Shown here one piece after another: positions 17,841 to 26,901 of a DNA stretch of 64,000 nucleotides. This DNA comes from Paenibacillus monticola. Its GTDB lineage: Bacteria > Bacillota > Bacilli > Paenibacillales > Paenibacillaceae. Within the stretch, counting starts at the first letter, position 1. Every line of letters starts with the position of its first letter. The notes under the pieces were generated by a model. That model worked only from the letters and a program-made list of their open reading frames with translations, was not told where the DNA came from and ran no database searches. The stretch is taken from positions 62,001 through 126,000 of the forward strand of contig NZ_WJXB01000008.1 of the NCBI RefSeq assembly GCF_009664975.1, written 5' to 3'. The position numbers and the translations under genes were made by a program.

Positions 17841-18287
17841 TTAATCAGTGGAAAAACCCGAAAGAGGAGCACCTTGGGTTAAGTGCTTTTCTGGGTCGCT
17901 CAAATCGGGATCTTCAGTAAGCACGCGAAAGTTCTTTAGCTTATATTCAATGATCCTCTGGGTTTCCTGTAATTTAGCGATTTCACGCCCAATGTGGTCA
18001 TGATGCGCTTCGAGTAGGGAGTATCTTTGGGGTAGAGCAGTCATGCCTTGCTCAGAAAGCTTAAGGTAACGTTTCATTTCCTCTATAGTCATGCCTGTTG
18101 CCTTTAACCGCAGGATGAAAAGAATGCCTTGGATCTGGTGTCTAGTATAATGCCTGTGCCCATTTGCTTTTCGTTCAGCATAAGGCAGGAGTCCGACCCG
18201 TTCATAATAACGAATGGTATCTTCCGATAACCCCGTTAGTTCTGCGGCCTGTTTAATAGAGGTTATGATCTCCGGAATTTCCTGCAT
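17841..18287 (-). CDS. MerR family transcriptional regulator
   Basis: 148 residues from ATG 18287, which has AAGGAGG eight bases upstream; the frame extends to 18320 but would overlap the preceding gene. The N-terminal MerR helix-turn-helix (KQAAELTGLSEDTIRYYERV, then GLLP and GHRHYTRHQI) is followed by a coiled-coil dimerisation helix. No cysteine metal site is visible, so it probably senses an organic compound or aldehyde/redox stress. It follows the SDR gene with a 26-bp gap. The promoter at 19091-19121 has MerR-type geometry, pointing to control of its own operon. Confidence 0.9.
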   Translation of the reverse strand: MQEIPEIITSIKQAAELTGLSEDTIRYYERVGLLPYAERKANGHRHYTRHQIQGILFILRLKATGMTIEEMKRYLKLSEQGMTALPQRYSLLEAHHDHIGREIAKLQETQRIIEYKLKNFRVLTEDPDLSDPEKHLTQGAPLSGFSTD

Positions 18288-18313
18288 GATATCGTCCTCC
18301 TTAGGTGTAGCTG

Positions 18314-19042
18314 TTACCAAGGCACTTCGCCATTCTCATCAAAAAATCCTCCTGTCGGTCCATCTTCCTCTAATGTGGCGAGGCGAATGACAATTCCCGC
18401 CGCTTGCTGAACTGAGCGGAGGCCTCTAAACCCATTTAAGCCGGTGGCTGTATAGCCGGGATCTGCAGCATTGATTTTGAGTGGCGAATCTTTGAATTCT
18501 TTGGCAAATATAATCGTTGCCGCGTTCAATGCTGTTTTGGAGCTGTTATAGGCGAGTAAGTTAAAGCGGGAAAATTCGTGTTCAGGGTCACTATTATAGG
18601 TTAATGAGCCAAGACCGCTCGATAGATTGACGATTCTAGCAGCTGGAGATTGCTGGAGCAGGGGCAGCATGGCTTGAATAACAGCAATCGTGCCGAAAAA
18701 GTTCGTCTCATATGTCTCCCTCAGATCAGAAAGCTTAAACTGGCTGGGGGTAATGCCAGCGCCAAGTGATATTCCGGCATTGTTCACTAGTATGTCCAGA
18801 CTGGAGAACTGCTGTTCAATTTGTTTGGCGGCAGCTTCAATAGTAGCTTGGTCTGCCAGGTCGAGCTGAATAAAGTGGGCATTGACGCCTTCTTTTTTTA
18901 ATGCCGCTATAGCCTTCTGGCCTTTTTCCTCATTTCGCGATCCAATCAAGATTATATATCCTAAAGCCCCAAGCTGCCGCGCGGTCTCGTAACCAATCCC
19001 TTTATTTGCACCTGTAATCAATACTGTTTTGGCTGATTTCAT
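18314..19042 (-). CDS. Short-chain dehydrogenase/reductase
   Basis: 242 residues with a complete classical SDR set: TGANKGIG cofactor motif (residues 10-17), LDLAD, NNAGIS, catalytic Ser in NLSSGLGSL and Tyr-Lys in AYNSSKTAL, then DPGYTATGLNG. Predicted NADP(H)-dependent oxidoreductase of carbonyl compounds, cytoplasmic. It heads an SDR-merR operon. MerR regulators linked to SDR and aldo/keto reductase genes commonly belong to carbonyl or xenobiotic detoxification; the actual substrate is unknown. Confidence 0.92.
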   Translation of the reverse strand: MKSAKTVLITGANKGIGYETARQLGALGYIILIGSRNEEKGQKAIAALKKEGVNAHFIQLDLADQATIEAAAKQIEQQFSSLDILVNNAGISLGAGITPSQFKLSDLRETYETNFFGTIAVIQAMLPLLQQSPAARIVNLSSGLGSLTYNSDPEHEFSRFNLLAYNSSKTALNAATIIFAKEFKDSPLKINAADPGYTATGLNGFRGLRSVQQAAGIVIRLATLEEDGPTGGFFDENGEVPW

Positions 19043-19090
19043 TGTTGTTACTCCTCTTCATGATTTCTAATATGGGGGAAACCTGCATTG

Positions 19091-19121
19091 AATTTACTAC
19101 TTGGAGTGTACTCAAAGTCAA
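19091..19121 (-). promoter_or_regulatory. MerR-type promoter with 19-bp spacer and dyad
   Basis: On the minus strand TTGACT (19121-19116) and TAAATT (19096-19091) are separated by 19 bp. The spacer holds CTTGGAGTGTACTCAAAG (19100-19117), 8-bp arms with one mismatch. Overlong spacers with central dyads are diagnostic of MerR activation by DNA distortion. It drives the SDR-merR operon. Confidence 0.85.
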
Positions 19122-19270
19122 GCAATGAAATTTAGGACTTTCAAATCTTTATTTCAAAAAACTAAACTTTAGTTAGATTCAATTTGAAATAAAGTATTAT
19201 ATAGTTATGAGATGGAAGTAGTTAACAATAGTTAACAGTACCTATAAAATAGACATTAGGAGGAATGAAT

Positions 19271-21997
19271 TTGAAGATGAATTCTTTCAAGAAATATGTA
19301 GCCACTCTATTAACAGTAATTATGATATTTTCCTCGTTTGGTGTAGCTTTTGGTGCCACGGTATCGACAACGTCCGATATAAAAGGGCACTGGGCAGAAG
19401 GAGAAATGTCTGCATGGATCGACAAAGGATTCATTCAAGGCTACGAGGATGGCAGCTTTAGACCCAATAACACCATTACTAGAGCGGAATTTATTGCTTT
19501 GATTAACCGCTCCTTTGGATTTACCGAAATCGGGACGATTTCATACACGGATATCTCTTCTTCGAATTGGGCTTATGCTGAAGTTGCCAAAGCTGAAAAA
19601 GCAGGCTATATAAATGGCTATGCAGATGGAACATTTGGGGCAAACAAGCAGATTAGCAGACAAGAAGTCGCAGTAATCATTGGTCGATTATTGGGCGTGG
19701 CTCCATCAGGGAACACAACAGTTTCTTTTACAGATTCGGGCTCCATTGCCTCATGGGCTAGAGGTTCGGTTGATTCAGCTCTAGCTAAGGGGATTATGAA
19801 GGGCTACGCAGAAGACAATAGCTTCAAGCCTAACAAATCTATTACTCGAGCTGAAGCGATAGTTTCATTAAGCCGAGCTATTCCAGCTACATCGAACAAT
19901 TTTAACAACGCCGGAACCTATGGTCCTACAACAGGTACAGAAACGATCAAAGGTGATGTTGTGATTAACACAGCAGGAGTGATTTTGCAGAACTTGATTA
20001 TAGAAGGGGATATACTATTTGCTACTGGAATTGGCAGTGGGGACGCAACTCTTAATAATGTAACGGTAAAGGGAGTAACGAAGGTTGAAGCTGGAGGAGA
20101 GAATTCAATCCATTTCAACAATACGACTTTAACTATTCTTAGGGTCGACAAGGAAAATGAAGCTATCGTTCGTATCGTATTAGAAGGTTCCACAACACTT
20201 AGCGAGATTAGCGTCCATTCACCAGCTATCATCCAAAGAAAAGAAGCTACAGGAGTAGGGATAAGTCAGATCACACTGGCTGAAGATTTATCTGCTGGCT
20301 CAAAGGTTACTTTAATTGGGTTCTTTGATCAGGTAAACATTAAAGCGGATCATATTCAGGTTGATATCCTTGAAGGCAGTATTAAAGCATTTCATGTGGA
20401 GTCCACGGCAACGGGACTAACGCTCAATTTAGGGGCTGAGGCAAAGATTGTCAACCTTGTTTTGGATGCTGTAGCTAAGCTGACAGGAACAGGTACTATT
20501 GAAACAGCAATATTAAGCTCTGTCGCTAAAGCGGGAACCACTTTTGAGATCCCTCCCTTAAAACTACTGGATAAAGTAGAAGGTACAGCTGTTCCTGCTT
20601 CAAGTTCTCCACCAACGCCAACGCCAACGCCAGTGCCAGTGCCAACCTCAGATCCAATACCTACTGACGGAGGTAATAATGATACAACAGCTCCTATATT
20701 ATCAAGTGTAACGGGGGGTCCAATAACCGTTGGAGATAATGTCTATGGTACAAGTAGTGAAGGTGGATATTTGTATGTTGTTCCTTCCACAACAATGAAT
20801 ACGATGACAAACTTAAATGATTCTGTTAATGCTTCATTAAGCAAAAAGATAGCAGTAACAGCAGCGGTATACTCAGCTATTAATACGACAGGAATGCCAG
20901 CAGGCACTTATGTTGTGTATGCAGTAGATTCCTCCAATAATATTTCAGCAGCTTCAGCAGATATAGAAGTCAATGGATTACAGTTAACCACTGATGTTCC
21001 AAGCTCGCTGACAATAACCAAAATGTATGATGGAACTACAGCAGCAAATGTAACTGCGAATGCATTAATTGGAGTTGTTAGTGGAGATGTAGTAACCGTA
21101 ACTGCAGTGGCCTCCTACAATAATGCAGCACTTGGCACAGGGAAAACAATAACAGTGGTCTATACACTTAGCGGAGCAGATGCAGCAAGCTATAAAGCCC
21201 CAACAAACTATACAATAAATACGGGAGTCATTACGGTAGCACAATCAACTATTGGAGATCCTGTATTAACACTTGCAAAGATGAAGGATGGAACTACAAC
21301 AGCAGCCGTAACAGCAGGTCTATTAAGTGGAGTTGTTAGCGGGGAAGATGTCACAGTGAGTGCAGTGGCAAATTATGATACAGCGGTAATAGGTACAAAT
21401 AAAACAATAACAGTAGTTTATACACTGAGTGGAGCAGATGCAGCAAATTATATTGCACCAGTAAACTACACAGTAACAACGGGTGAAATTGATAGAGACC
21501 AGATAACCAGATCCAAAGTGTATGACGGAACAGACATTGCAGCTGTGACATTAGGCGAAGTATCTGGAATCATCGATGGAGATGACGTAACCGTAAATAT
21601 TACAGCACATTATAATGATATAGAAGTAGGAACAAACAAGACGATTACCATAGAGTACACACTATCAGGAGTGGATGCAGGAAATTATAATGCACCCATT
21701 AGCTATACAGTAAGTACTGGTATGATAACAGCATTACAGTTAAAAATTACCCCTCCGGTATTAACACTCTCTAAAAGATATGATGGATCTTTAGCAGCAG
21801 TTGTGACAGCAGGTTCATTGGTTGGAGTGGTTCAGGGGGATGATGTAACAGTAAGCGCAATGGCAACCTATAATGATGCAACCATAGGCACAAACAAAAT
21901 GATAACTGTGGTATACACCCTATCAGGAGCAGATGCAGCAAATTATGTGGCACCAGCAAGCTATACGGTAACAACGGGTGAAATTACAGCACCCTAA
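19271..21997 (+). CDS. SLH-anchored surface protein with four YDG repeats
   Basis: About 908 residues. The preferred start is TTG 19271 (AGGAGG at 19258-19263, 7-bp spacing); ATG 19265 is too close and ATG 19277 is further. Order: signal peptide ending FGVAFGA, three SLH domains (about 35-205, e.g. DIKGHWAEGEMSAWIDKGFI), a beta-rich region of unknown type (about 220-430), a Pro/Thr linker (PPTPTPTPVPVPTSDP), an Ig-like segment, and four YDG repeats of about 75 residues. SLH domains bind pyruvylated cell-wall polymer, so the protein should sit on the cell surface. YDG domains occur in large adhesins. It ends immediately after repeat 4. Confidence 0.88.
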   Translation: MKMNSFKKYVATLLTVIMIFSSFGVAFGATVSTTSDIKGHWAEGEMSAWIDKGFIQGYEDGSFRPNNTITRAEFIALINRSFGFTEIGTISYTDISSSNWAYAEVAKAEKAGYINGYADGTFGANKQISRQEVAVIIGRLLGVAPSGNTTVSFTDSGSIASWARGSVDSALAKGIMKGYAEDNSFKPNKSITRAEAIVSLSRAIPATSNNFNNAGTYGPTTGTETIKGDVVINTAGVILQNLIIEGDILFATGIGSGDATLNNVTVKGVTKVEAGGENSIHFNNTTLTILRVDKENEAIVRIVLEGSTTLSEISVHSPAIIQRKEATGVGISQITLAEDLSAGSKVTLIGFFDQVNIKADHIQVDILEGSIKAFHVESTATGLTLNLGAEAKIVNLVLDAVAKLTGTGTIETAILSSVAKAGTTFEIPPLKLLDKVEGTAVPASSSPPTPTPTPVPVPTSDPIPTDGGNNDTTAPILSSVTGGPITVGDNVYGTSSEGGYLYVVPSTTMNTMTNLNDSVNASLSKKIAVTAAVYSAINTTGMPAGTYVVYAVDSSNNISAASADIEVNGLQLTTDVPSSLTITKMYDGTTAANVTANALIGVVSGDVVTVTAVASYNNAALGTGKTITVVYTLSGADAASYKAPTNYTINTGVITVAQSTIGDPVLTLAKMKDGTTTAAVTAGLLSGVVSGEDVTVSAVANYDTAVIGTNKTITVVYTLSGADAANYIAPVNYTVTTGEIDRDQITRSKVYDGTDIAAVTLGEVSGIIDGDDVTVNITAHYNDIEVGTNKTITIEYTLSGVDAGNYNAPISYTVSTGMITALQLKITPPVLTLSKRYDGSLAAVVTAGSLVGVVQGDDVTVSAMATYNDATIGTNKMITVVYTLSGADAANYVAPASYTVTTGEITAP
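21019..21991 (+). repeat. Four imperfect tandem YDG-domain coding repeats
   Basis: Units begin near 21019, 21274, 21514 and 21772 and encode K-M/V/R-YDG (KDG in unit 2), then GVVSGDVVTV, TITVVYTLSGADAANY and TTGEIT. Units are about 220-260 bp apart and diverged, so likely ancient duplications within the gene. Confidence 0.85.
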
Positions 21998-22032
21998 TAG
22001 TTATGAATGAAGGTTATGTATTGACTAAAGTA

Positions 22033-22070
22033 AGCCCCGACACAGTGGGAATTGTGTCGGGGCTATTTCT
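22033..22070 (+). terminator. Terminator of the SLH/YDG gene
   Basis: Twelve-bp perfect arms AGCCCCGACACA / TGTGTCGGGGCT followed by ATTTCTATTT. Confidence 0.88.
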
Positions 22071-22101
22071 ATTTATTCGTCTGGAGAATAAATAGAAAAG
22101 T

Positions 22102-22126
22102 GAAAAGGAGACCGGTTAGGGTCTCC
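22102..22126 (-). terminator. Terminator of odhAB
   Basis: GGAGACC / GGTCTCC hairpin, followed on the minus strand by TTTTCACTTTT, 42 bp beyond the odhB stop. Confidence 0.65.
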
Positions 22127-22167
22127 TGGGATAAAGCTGATTTTTATTATTTATGTCTGCGGCTACT

Positions 22168-23466
22168 TTAGCCTTCCAGCAGCAGCGCTTCCGGATCTTC
22201 CAGCAGTTCCTTCACTTTGACGAGGAAGCTTACCGCTTCGGAGCCGTCAACGATCCGGTGATCGTAGGAAAGGGCAATATACATCATCGGGCGGTTGGCC
22301 ATTCTCTCTTCATCGAGAGCAATTGGACGTAGCTGAATCTTATGCATACCCAGAATGCCGACCTGCGGTGTATTTAGGATGGGTGTCGATAAAAGAGAAC
22401 CGAAGACACCACCGTTCGTGATCGTGAACGTGCCGCCTTGGATTTCAGGGAGGCTGAGCGTATTGGCCCGGGCCTTGGTGGCGAGTTCGCCGATCCGCCG
22501 TTCGATTTGTGGGAAGCTCAGCCGGTCTGCGTCACGCACGACAGGTACAACCAAGCCTTCTTTGGCAGCTACGGCAATGCCGATATCATAGTATTTCTTG
22601 ATCACGAGATCCTCGCCATCGATCTCGGCATTGAGCATCGGATAAGCTTTGAGTGCGCCGATTACTGCCTTGGTGAAAAAGGACATGAAGCCCAGTCCGA
22701 CTTCATGCTTCTCTTTGAAAGCATCCTTGCGGCGCTTGCGGATGTCGAGGATGGCGGTCATATCCACCTCGTTGAAGGTGGTCAGCATGGCCGCGGTCTG
22801 CTGCGCTTCCACCAGACGGCTGGCGATCGTCAGCCGTCTACGTGACATGCGCTTGCGCTCGACGGCCTTGCCGTCTTCCGGCTGCGGCGCTTTGCCCGCA
22901 GGCGCAGCGGGCTTCACAGCCTCCGGCTTGCCTTGCGGCGCCGGAGGGGTTGGCGCAGCGGCCACCGGCCCGGCTGCGCCATGTCCATTCACATCGGCCT
23001 GAGCAATCCGGCCAATAGGATCACGGGCGCTAACCTCGCCGAGGTCGATGCCGCGCTCCCGTGCAAGCTTCCGTGCGCCCGGCGAGGCCACAGGAGCGTC
23101 CGCTCCCGCGCCTTCGGGCGCAGCAGCGGCAACAGCGGAGCTAACGATCTCCGCTGCACCACTGCTAACAGGTGCCGCTTCAGGCTTACTGCCCTCAGCG
23201 GCCTGCGGTGCACTGTTGCTGCCCGCGCCAGTGCCACTGCCGATAATGCCGATCGCTTCGCCGACGGCTACGTTCTCGCCAGCTTGCCGCAGGATGGAGG
23301 TGAGGATGCCCTCCTCCTCTGCACTAATCTCTAGATTGACCTTGTCGGTTTCAAGCTCCGCGAGTACATCCCCTTGTCCGACGGTATCGCCTTCTTTAAC
23401 CAACCATTTGTAGATTGTTCCTTCGGAAATGGACTCACCCAGATCGGGTACTTTAATTTCTGACAC
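22168..23466 (-). CDS. odhB: 2-oxoglutarate dehydrogenase E2, dihydrolipoyl succinyltransferase
   Basis: 432 residues: lipoyl domain (1-77) with lipoylated Lys in ETDKVNLEI, a long Ala/Pro-rich flexible linker, peripheral-subunit-binding domain (about 128-165, ASPGARKLARERGIDL), a second Ala/Pro linker, and the catalytic acyltransferase domain with active-site SYDHRIVDGSEAV. It transfers the succinyl group to CoA in the TCA cycle. It follows odhA with a 53-bp gap, forming the usual odhAB operon; E3 is not in the window. The linker DNA is markedly GC-rich, explained by Ala/Pro codons rather than transfer. GGGGAGG precedes the start. Confidence 0.96.
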   Translation of the reverse strand: MSEIKVPDLGESISEGTIYKWLVKEGDTVGQGDVLAELETDKVNLEISAEEEGILTSILRQAGENVAVGEAIGIIGSGTGAGSNSAPQAAEGSKPEAAPVSSGAAEIVSSAVAAAAPEGAGADAPVASPGARKLARERGIDLGEVSARDPIGRIAQADVNGHGAAGPVAAAPTPPAPQGKPEAVKPAAPAGKAPQPEDGKAVERKRMSRRRLTIASRLVEAQQTAAMLTTFNEVDMTAILDIRKRRKDAFKEKHEVGLGFMSFFTKAVIGALKAYPMLNAEIDGEDLVIKKYYDIGIAVAAKEGLVVPVVRDADRLSFPQIERRIGELATKARANTLSLPEIQGGTFTITNGGVFGSLLSTPILNTPQVGILGMHKIQLRPIALDEERMANRPMMYIALSYDHRIVDGSEAVSFLVKVKELLEDPEALLLEG

Positions 23467-23519
23467 AGGCCGTTACCTCCCCAAATAGAATAGTTTATGC
23501 TATCGTGACACCGTCCTGC

Positions 23520-26393
23520 TTAAGAGGACGGCACAGCCGCTTGCACTTGTGAATTTAATTTTAGGGCTTCTCTAACAATTCTCCGCTGTTCAAAAGCATG
23601 AACATCGGCGTAACCGCTGGCCGGGCTGGAGCGTTCCGGACGGCCAATATACTGAACAGTTGTATTCTCTGGAGCTATAGCCCGTAGTCGGGGCTCTGTA
23701 TAGCTCCAAGCACCCATATTCTTTGGTTCTTCCTGCACCCAGACAATTTCCTGTAGGGAGTGGAAGGAGCTAAAGTGTGCATTAAGCTCCTTTTCCGGGA
23801 AGGGGTAGAGCTGCTCCAGCCGGAGGATATGCAGCCAGGACCAATCTTGGCTACTGGAAGCCTCAAGTTCGGTCTGCAGGTCAACGGCAACCTTGCCGCT
23901 GCACACAACTACACGTTGCACCTCGCCGGGCTTCTTGCCAAGAAGCGGTTCTGGCAGTACGTTCTGGAATTGACCTAAAGCCAGCTCGGTTCCGGAAGAT
24001 GTGCTGCGCGGATTACGAATAAGACTCTTCGGTGTCATAACAACCAGCGGCCGGGCATTTCCTTGTCCACATAACGCTGCTTGACGGCGCAGCAGATGGA
24101 AATATTGGGCTGCGCTAGTCAGGTTGGCGACGGTCCAGTTCTCCTCTGCGGATAACTGCAAGTAGCGTTCAAGTCTACCACTGGAGTGCTCTGGACCCTG
24201 TCCTTCGTAGCCATGGGGCAGCAGGATGACCAGATTGCTGCGCTGTGTCCATTTGGCACGACCGGCAGCAATGAACTGGTCAATAATGACCTGCGCAGCA
24301 TTGGCGAAATCGCCGTATTGCGCTTCCCAGATGACGAAGGTTTCGGGTGCGAATACATTATATCCGTACTCATAGCCAAGCACCGAGGCTTCTGACAATG
24401 GGCTGTTGTACACACCAAAGGAAGCACGGGATTCACTTAGCTGATGCAGTGGGGTTAATAACGCTCCTGTTTCACTGTCATGCAGCACCAGATGCCGGTG
24501 AGCGAAAGTGCCGCGTTGTGAATCTTGACCGCTCAGACGAATCGGTGTGCCATCCCGCAGAATGGTCGCGAACGCCAAAGTCTCAGCCAGAGCCCAATCG
24601 ACCTTTTCTCCATCGTTCAGTGAATCCTTGCGGCGTTGCAGAATCCGCTCCAGCTTTGGATAGACTTGGAATCCGTCAGGAACGCTCAACAATTCTCGGT
24701 TAATCTGCTGCAGCGTGTTGAGGGCTACGGCCGTGGAACGCGTACTTGAGCTTGAACTATCAACTGGCAGGGGAACAGAGGTCTTCGCTTCTGCGTTCTT
24801 CTGTTTACCTTCCTTCATTTTATCATAAGCCTGTTGTAATACACTTTCTGCTGCGATGTTCATATTCTGAACATCTTCAGCGGTGACGATCTTTTCATTC
24901 TGCAGCCGATCAGCGTATATCTTGTAAACCGTAGGGTGATTACGCACCTTGCCATAAACGATAGGCTGAGTGGTTTCTGGATCATCCATTTCATTGTGGC
25001 CGTGACGGCGGTAGCCGATGAGATCAATAACAAAATCCTTCTTAAACATGCTGCGATATGCACCTGCCAGCCGAATAGCAGCTACACAGGCTTCCGGATC
25101 ATCGGCATTGACATGCACAATTGGAATTTCATACCCTTTGGCCAGGTCACTGGCGTAATGCGTGGACCTAGAGTCCTCGCTTTCCGTAGTAAAGCCAATC
25201 CGGTTATTAACGATAATATGGATCGTACCACCGTTCTTATAACCCTGCAGCTTGCCAATATTCAACGTTTCGGCGACAATCCCTTCACCTGGAAAGGCTG
25301 CATCCCCGTGCATCAGCACGGCTATGGCTTTATTCGTATCTAGCTTTGGCAGTCCTGGTGTACTGCGGTCTTCCTGAGCTGCGCGGGTAAAGCCCTCCAC
25401 GACAGGATTGACGAATTCCAGATGACTTGGGTTATTCGATAGAGTCAGACGAGTCCGGACCGTTTCTCCCTCACGGACGGCGCGATCGGCACCAAGATGA
25501 TACTTCACATCTCCAGTCCAGCCATAGTTAATCCCCATAGACCCTTCGGAAGGGAATAGTTCTTTGTTCGGAGAGTGGTGGAATTCCGAAAAAATAATAT
25601 CATAAGGCTTGCCCAAAATATGGGCCAGCACGCTCAGACGTCCGCGATGGGCCATGCCCATCAGGATATTCTCTGCACCGTCATGCGCCGCTGCACGGAC
25701 AATTTCATCCAGCATCGGAACAAGCGCATCATTGCCTTCCAGACTGAAGCGTTTCTGGCCGACGAATGTTTTATGCAGGAAGGTCTCAAATTGCTCTACC
25801 TGAATAAGGCGTCGCAGCAGTTCCTTGCGTTCGGTGCTATTCAGGGGTGCCGGCGAGCTTGCCGACTCCGCTTGCCGATTCAGCCAGCTCAGCTCCCGTT
25901 CATCGTGGACATGCCCGAATTCATACGCAATAGTTTGCGTATAGACTTGGCGCATCCGGTGAACGGCATCCCAGCCGGTAAGAACATCTGCTGGTGCATT
26001 TTCCCAGATCAAGGTGGCAGGCAATGCCATGAGGTCCTCACGGGTTAATTCGTAAGTCGCAGGATTAAGCCATTTCTCCATAGGATTATGATCACGTTCG
26101 AGCGGGTCAATATCAGCGGCCATATGGCCATATATACGAATATTGGCGATTAGCTTGGAGGCTCTGACTGCTTTTTTTAGCCATGCGGGATCGCCCGAAA
26201 TAACCGCCGGTGGTACCTGCTCGGTGGCAGGTGCCAGGGGAGGGGGCCCCGAAATTGTAAAAAGCTCGCGGTAATTAATTTCAACAGATAATGGATCATT
26301 CGCAAACTGTTCATATTTTTCTTGGATATAGCCCAAATTGGGTCCGTAATACTTACTCCAAATGGATTCGTTATAGGGCTCTTTAACTGCCAT
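23520..26393 (-). CDS. odhA: 2-oxoglutarate dehydrogenase E1 component
   Basis: 957 residues, full length for OdhA/SucA. An N-terminal E2-contact segment (ESIWSKYYGPNLGYIQEKYE), then the thiamine diphosphate domain with MGMAHRGRLSVLAHILGKP and HGDAAFPGEG, and the transketolase-like pyrimidine and C-terminal domains (VILLPHGYEGQGPEHSSGR). It decarboxylates 2-oxoglutarate and transfers the succinyl group to lipoyl-E2. TAGGAGG lies upstream of the ATG. First gene of the odhAB operon, divergent from the SinI-like gene. Confidence 0.97.
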   Translation of the reverse strand: MAVKEPYNESIWSKYYGPNLGYIQEKYEQFANDPLSVEINYRELFTISGPPPLAPATEQVPPAVISGDPAWLKKAVRASKLIANIRIYGHMAADIDPLERDHNPMEKWLNPATYELTREDLMALPATLIWENAPADVLTGWDAVHRMRQVYTQTIAYEFGHVHDERELSWLNRQAESASSPAPLNSTERKELLRRLIQVEQFETFLHKTFVGQKRFSLEGNDALVPMLDEIVRAAAHDGAENILMGMAHRGRLSVLAHILGKPYDIIFSEFHHSPNKELFPSEGSMGINYGWTGDVKYHLGADRAVREGETVRTRLTLSNNPSHLEFVNPVVEGFTRAAQEDRSTPGLPKLDTNKAIAVLMHGDAAFPGEGIVAETLNIGKLQGYKNGGTIHIIVNNRIGFTTESEDSRSTHYASDLAKGYEIPIVHVNADDPEACVAAIRLAGAYRSMFKKDFVIDLIGYRRHGHNEMDDPETTQPIVYGKVRNHPTVYKIYADRLQNEKIVTAEDVQNMNIAAESVLQQAYDKMKEGKQKNAEAKTSVPLPVDSSSSSTRSTAVALNTLQQINRELLSVPDGFQVYPKLERILQRRKDSLNDGEKVDWALAETLAFATILRDGTPIRLSGQDSQRGTFAHRHLVLHDSETGALLTPLHQLSESRASFGVYNSPLSEASVLGYEYGYNVFAPETFVIWEAQYGDFANAAQVIIDQFIAAGRAKWTQRSNLVILLPHGYEGQGPEHSSGRLERYLQLSAEENWTVANLTSAAQYFHLLRRQAALCGQGNARPLVVMTPKSLIRNPRSTSSGTELALGQFQNVLPEPLLGKKPGEVQRVVVCSGKVAVDLQTELEASSSQDWSWLHILRLEQLYPFPEKELNAHFSSFHSLQEIVWVQEEPKNMGAWSYTEPRLRAIAPENTTVQYIGRPERSSPASGYADVHAFEQRRIVREALKLNSQVQAAVPSS

Positions 26394-26675
26394 GAATACA
26401 TCCTCCTAACGGATGAACTCCACATCCGGTCACTTTAGTGCCGGCGCTGATCGGAGCTGCGATGATTGCGGTTTCATTCCTCATCCTATTGTGCTACTTT
26501 CAGCGCGTGTAATCAATTCATACTTTCGTCCAATCCGTTCGCAAAGCGGTATGGTTCGCTCATATCCAACAATTCTACAGCAAATCTAGGCTTTTTCAAT
26601 TCTATATTCGAAATGTTGATTTTAGGACAGGGTTCCGTCAAAATAGGAGTTTTAATTTTCTGTTTTCGCAGTAAA

Positions 26676-26714
26676 AATAATCCAGAAGTCGACACATTTT
26701 TCTTCTGAATTATT
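26676..26714. promoter_or_regulatory. Inverted repeat at the sinI-like promoter
   Basis: AATAATCCAGAAG (26676-26688) and CTTCTGAATTATT (26702-26714) are 13-bp arms with one mismatch, 13 bp apart, directly before TATAAT (26716-26721). The core carries GTCGAC; minus-strand TGTGTCGAC matches the Spo0A box TTTGTCGAA at seven of nine bases. The remaining 26394-26675 interval shows no gene. Confidence 0.45.
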
Positions 26715-26787
26715 ATATAATGTTATTGCGTAATGTTGTTACGGATAACAGCTTAATCAGTTTCTAGCCAGATCCTTTCATGTAAAG

Positions 26788-26880
26788 GGTCCAGTAAAGG
26801 GTAAACCTGCTGAAAGGCAGGGGCACAAAGTCTCGGATCTAAGGTAGGAATACTAAGATGGCCGGACTGCCTGGGGACGC
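26788..26880 (+). ncRNA. Cyclic di-GMP-I (GEMM) riboswitch
   Basis: Conserved elements in order: P1 TCCAG (26790-26794) with CTGGG (26871-26875), GGGTAAACC, a CCTGCT-GAAA-GGCAGG hairpin with GNRA loop, GGGGCACAAAGTC (consensus GGGACGCAAAGCC), TCTAAGG and AAGATGGCCGGACTGCC forming the tetraloop-receptor stem. CTAAGAT (26853-26859) inside that stem is complementary to ATCTTAG (26884-26890), which touches the AGGAGG of the next gene, suggesting translational ON control: ligand holds the stem and frees the ribosome site. Confidence 0.88.
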
Positions 26881-26901
26881 AAAATCTTAGGAGGAGATTT
26901 C

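Noticed and set aside
21019..21991. CRISPR-like array
   Set aside because: Periodicity is about 220-260 bp, coding, and diverged; it encodes YDG protein domains.
22850..23250. GC-rich island suggestive of horizontal transfer
   Set aside because: Explained by Ala/Pro-rich linkers of the E2 protein.
22438..23413. Several long plus-strand and alternative-frame ORFs inside odhB
   Set aside because: They are shadows created by the GC-rich Ala/Pro linker codons; odhB itself has complete domains and signals.
26788..26880. cGAMP-type variant of the GEMM aptamer
   Set aside because: The third G before the AAACC block is kept, with no A substitution evident; without a covariance model the c-di-GMP assignment is preferred.
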